Shown: piece by piece, positions 61,464 to 64,000 of the stretch
How the letters are laid out: each line of letters begins with the position of its first letter
How positions within the stretch are numbered: the first letter of the stretch is position 1
Assembly (NCBI RefSeq): GCF_030551255.1
Contig: NZ_CP130630.1
Location: 11,531,001 to 11,595,000, forward strand
Direction of reading: 5' to 3'
Source: Streptomyces sp. NL15-2K
Lineage (GTDB): Bacteria; Actinomycetota; Actinomycetes; Streptomycetales; Streptomycetaceae
Length of the DNA: 64,000 nucleotides
Program-made: the position numbers and the translations under genes
Notes under the pieces: model-generated
Databases searched by the model: none
What the model saw: the letters and a program-made list of their open reading frames with translations, nothing else
Told to the model about the DNA's origin: nothing

Positions 61464-61586
61464 GACGGGTGACATCACGCACGAGGCCACGTCGGCGTCG
61501 GCGAGTTCGGACCGCGCCCGGGGGGCAGCTCTGCGGCTACCACCCCCGGGGGCCGTAGTCGCCCGGCTCAAAGGGCTGATGACCGT

Positions 61587-62573
61587 TCAGTGTTCTTGGA
61601 AGGCACGGCTGACTCGGGCGTCCAGAGACACACCAGCGCCCCGTTCGCCCGCGAGACGCGCGCACAGTGCCGCCACGGTCAGATCCTGCAGAGCGGACCC
61701 GACCGACTTGTAGAGCACGATGTCATCGGTTCTGGTCCGGCCCGGTGCGCGACCGGAGACCACGTCGGCGAGAGAAACGAGCTTGTCGGTGAACTCCAGG
61801 CCCTCCGCCCGTGCGGCGATGAAGTCGCCGGTCTCGTGGGCGACTTCGTCGACAAGGTCGCACACCACGACATCCGCGCGGTCGATGGCGACAGGGTCGA
61901 GTTCACGCTGCTCGGGCAGCGTCGACCCGATGGACACGACTGTCGTACCCGGCTTGAGCCACCTGCCGCGAACGGTGGGCGTCTCGTCCCGGGACCGGGC
62001 GGCGCACAGCACCAGATCCACGCCGTCGACCGCGTCCTCGGGCGCCTCGGCGGGGACCACCTCGGCCGCCAGGTCGGTGAACGACCCGGCGAACCGGGCT
62101 CGGCTGGCCGGGCTCGGGCTGTAGACCCGTACGAAGGTGAGCTCCCGCGTCGCGGCCAGGGCCCGAAGGTGATTCGTCGCCTCGAACCCCGAGCCGATGA
62201 CGGCGACCGAGAGCGGCCTTCGCGGTGCCAGGAACCGGACGGCGAGGGCCGAGGTCGCCGCGGTACGGAAGCCCGTGATCGACCGGCCGTCCAGCAGGGC
62301 GACGAGCTCGGTGGTCTCGAGGTCGAACAGCGCCACGAGGTAGGCGCCCCTGCGCTTGCCGTTCGACACGGCGATGAGCTTGGCTCCCATCACACCGCTG
62401 CTCGGCAGTATCCCGCTGAGGGTGCGCATCCACTCCTCCTCGCCCCTGGCCATCGTCCGCGGGGGAAAGTGTGCTTCGGAGACCGGAGCGGCGTAGGCCT
62501 CGTGCAGAGCCTTCAGCGCGGACTCCCAGTCGAGCAGGGAACGGACGTCGTCGTCGGTGAGATACACGGCCAT
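61587..62573 (-). CDS. Ornithine cyclodeaminase/mu-crystallin family protein
   Basis: The 328-residue protein has the Rossmann motif VAVIGSGFEATNHLRALAA and the substrate-pocket segments MGAKLIAVSNGKRRGAYLVALFD and GRSITGFRTAATSALA, as in the ornithine cyclodeaminase/mu-crystallin family. Members reduce or form imines, or deaminate amino acids; the substrate is not predictable. The ATG at 62573 follows AAGGAG. An operator copy lies upstream at 62741, so it is probably in the same regulon. Confidence 0.85.
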   Translation of the reverse strand: MAVYLTDDDVRSLLDWESALKALHEAYAAPVSEAHFPPRTMARGEEEWMRTLSGILPSSGVMGAKLIAVSNGKRRGAYLVALFDLETTELVALLDGRSITGFRTAATSALAVRFLAPRRPLSVAVIGSGFEATNHLRALAATRELTFVRVYSPSPASRARFAGSFTDLAAEVVPAEAPEDAVDGVDLVLCAARSRDETPTVRGRWLKPGTTVVSIGSTLPEQRELDPVAIDRADVVVCDLVDEVAHETGDFIAARAEGLEFTDKLVSLADVVSGRAPGRTRTDDIVLYKSVGSALQDLTVAALCARLAGERGAGVSLDARVSRAFQEH

Positions 62574-62740
62574 GGGGATGCTCCTTGCGGGTGAGCCGGT
62601 CGACCGGAGGAAGGGGGCGCGCGACAGGCCGAAACACGCCATCTCCTCGCGCGCATGGGCTCATTGACGGCGGGGCCGAGCAGATCGCGGGGGATCCGGT
62701 GGGCACGAGTCGGGCGACCGGCCCACTCTACTCGATGCGG

Positions 62741-62759
62741 TACGTATCGTTTCGATTCG
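62741..62759. promoter_or_regulatory. TetR operator copy g
   Basis: TACGTATCGTTTCGATTCG reads on the minus strand as CGAATCGAAACGATACGTA, carrying the CGAAACG core. It lies about 170 bp upstream of the cyclodeaminase-like gene and 10 bp from the left end of the IS630 element. Confidence 0.6.
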
Positions 62760-62768
62760 TGCTCACAT

Positions 62769-63940
62769 TACTGACTTCAGCTCGTTGGGGTGAATCTTTG
62801 CGAAGCCCCTGAGTGGGTGTGGGTGGGCGGCTGTATCCGTGTGGTGTGAGATATGCGGATGGGGGCGGGCTGACCCCTGCGGGACGTCGGCGCCGGGAGT
62901 CGGTTCGGATGCAGGCGGCCGAGTTGTACGAGCAGGAGATCAAGCCGTCGGAGGTCGCACGGCGGCTTCGGGTGAGTGTGAAGTCGGCTTACCACTGGCA
63001 CCAGTTGTGGCGGGACGGCGGTCGTAAGGCTCTGGCTTCCCGCGGCCCGAGCGGATCACGTTGCCGGCTGTCCCCGCGCTGTCTGGAGAAACTGGCCGCG
63101 TACCTCGATGAGGGCCCGGCCGCCCACGGCTGGGTGGAGGACCAGGTGTGGACTGCCGCCCGGGTGGCCACGCTGATCGGCAGGAAGTTTCACGTCTCCT
63201 ACAGCGTCTCCGGCGCCACGAGGCTGATGCACCGGCTCGGCTTCAGCCCGCAGGTCCCCGCACGCAGAGTCGCCGAGCGCGACGAGCAGGCTGTGACCGC
63301 CTGGAAGGAGGCGACCTGGGCGGAGGTAAAAGGGCCCGGGCGGCCTGCGGGGGCTACATCTGCTTCGAGGACGAAGCAGGGTTCACCCGGAAGCCGCCAC
63401 GGGGACGAACCTGGGGCCGGCGAGGGCGCACCCCGGTCGTGACCGTCAGCGGACGACGCTCGGGGCGTCTGTCGGTGGCCGGGCTGATCGCGATACGGCC
63501 GGGCTCGCGCACCCGGCTGTGCCACCGGCTGCGCACCCACCGAGCGGGCGGCAGCGCACGCCGCAGCATGGGCGAGCGGGACTTCATCGCACTCATCGAC
63601 GGTGTCCACCAGCTCGTCAAGGCGCCGATCGTGCTGGTCTGGGACCGGCTCAACACCCACGTCTCCCACGCCATGCGCGAGCTGACCGCCGAGCGGGAGT
63701 GGCTGACGGTGTTCCTGCTGCCCGCCTACTCGCCGGACCTGAATCCCGTCGAGTGGGTGTGGGCGCACGTCAAGCGCAGTCTGGCCAACCTCGCCGTGGT
63801 CGCGCTCGACCGGCTCGAAGCCCTCGTACGAAACCGGCTCAAACGCCTCCAGTACCGGCCCGACACCCTCGACGGCTTCATAGCCGGCACCGGCCTGACC
63901 CTCAACGAACCCACGTCACCTTGACGAGCCGAAGTCAGTA
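62769..63940 (+). mobile_element. IS630-family insertion sequence
   Basis: The ends match as inverted repeats: TACTGACTTCAGCTCGT at 62769-62785 and the complement of TACTGACTTCGGCTCGT at 63924-63940, with one mismatch. The outer TA on each side is the usual target duplication of IS630 elements. The size of about 1.17 kb and the two-frame transposase gene fit the family. The element looks intact. Confidence 0.88.
62846..63924 (+). CDS. IS630-family transposase, two frames joined by -1 frameshift
   Basis: The first frame has a helix-turn-helix domain (LYEQEIKPSEVARRLRVSVKSAYHWHQLWRDGG). The second frame has the DDE catalytic core: ICFEDEAGFTRKPP (first Asp), IVLVWDRLNTHVSH (second Asp) and YSPDLNPVEWVWAHVK (Glu). 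They join by a -1 shift near the AAAA run at 63328-63331, as is usual in this family. The GTG start at 62846 gives MRYADGGGLTPAG, the typical N-terminus of related transposases. It has no clear ribosome binding site. Confidence 0.88.
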
Positions 63941-64000
63941 AGTGGCGGCCGCACTGTCCGCAATCCCGTGCGCGCTGGCTACGCCGAGATTTCCCCGAAG

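Noticed and set aside
63941..64000. Start of another gene to the right of the IS630 element
   Set aside because: Only 60 bases are available and no coding feature is recognisable.

Overview
The window is high-GC DNA with GTG and TTG starts, strong GGAGG-type ribosome binding sites and many Streptomyces-type families (DUF6083, DUF6479, ChaB-like, PadR, XRE with helical C-terminus). It is almost certainly from a Streptomyces or close relative chromosome, in an accessory-rich part. No rRNA, tRNA or CRISPR array was seen.

Layout. 1-4.7 kb: the end of a 2,4-dienoyl-CoA reductase-like gene, a PadR regulator, a small secreted protein, a fibronectin-III remnant, and the PTS-dependent dihydroxyacetone kinase operon dhaK-dhaL-dhaM (minus strand). 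4.8-10.8 kb: a probable two-gene conflict system, an S-4TM pore-forming effector followed by a 1700-residue protein that fuses a kinase-like domain to a STAND-type P-loop NTPase and a long helical tail. 10.9-21.8 kb: an alpha/beta hydrolase carrying an in-frame MITE, a royal-jelly/SMP-30-like secreted protein, a GH15 enzyme, a ctaD-ctaF-qcrB respiratory group (qcrB frameshifted), small stress-type proteins, a Cys-rich copper-storage-like protein and an acyl-CoA dehydrogenase. 22-26.7 kb: a hypothetical gene divergent from a small XRE regulator with three operator-like repeats between them, then DUF6083, a small gene and a frameshifted UvrD-like helicase. 26.8-32.5 kb: a five-gene minus-strand operon of XRE-TPR regulator, TIR protein, STAND-like ATPase, membrane protein and small protein, joined by 4-base overlaps. 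Its TIR and small proteins carry similar Gly/Val/Gln motifs like bacterial amyloid signalling sequences.

32.9-62.6 kb: a large aromatic-catabolism island. It holds two paralogous modules, each with a TetR regulator, a signal-less NMT1-like protein, an FAD monooxygenase, an extradiol (VOC) dioxygenase and an FAH-family hydrolase. Around them are an MFS transporter, thiolase, PaaI thioesterase, cupin, acetoacetyl-CoA synthetase, two aldehyde dehydrogenases, a DHDPS-family aldolase, a carotenoid/stilbene-cleaving oxygenase, an NTF2-like protein and an ornithine-cyclodeaminase-like protein. At least seven copies of a CGAAACG-centred operator lie in its promoter regions, which suggests one TetR regulon. 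A plausible scheme, by inference only, is side-chain cleavage to an aromatic aldehyde, oxidation to the acid, ring hydroxylation, extradiol cleavage, FAH hydrolysis, then acetoacetate activation and thiolysis. Remnants of an intradiol dioxygenase, a flavin oxidase and an IS110 element show past remodelling. 62.8-63.9 kb: an IS630-family element with matching ends and a -1 frameshift transposase, inserted 10 bp from an operator copy.

Coordinates of starts were chosen by ribosome binding site and paralogue comparison. All identifications are by reading, without database searches.
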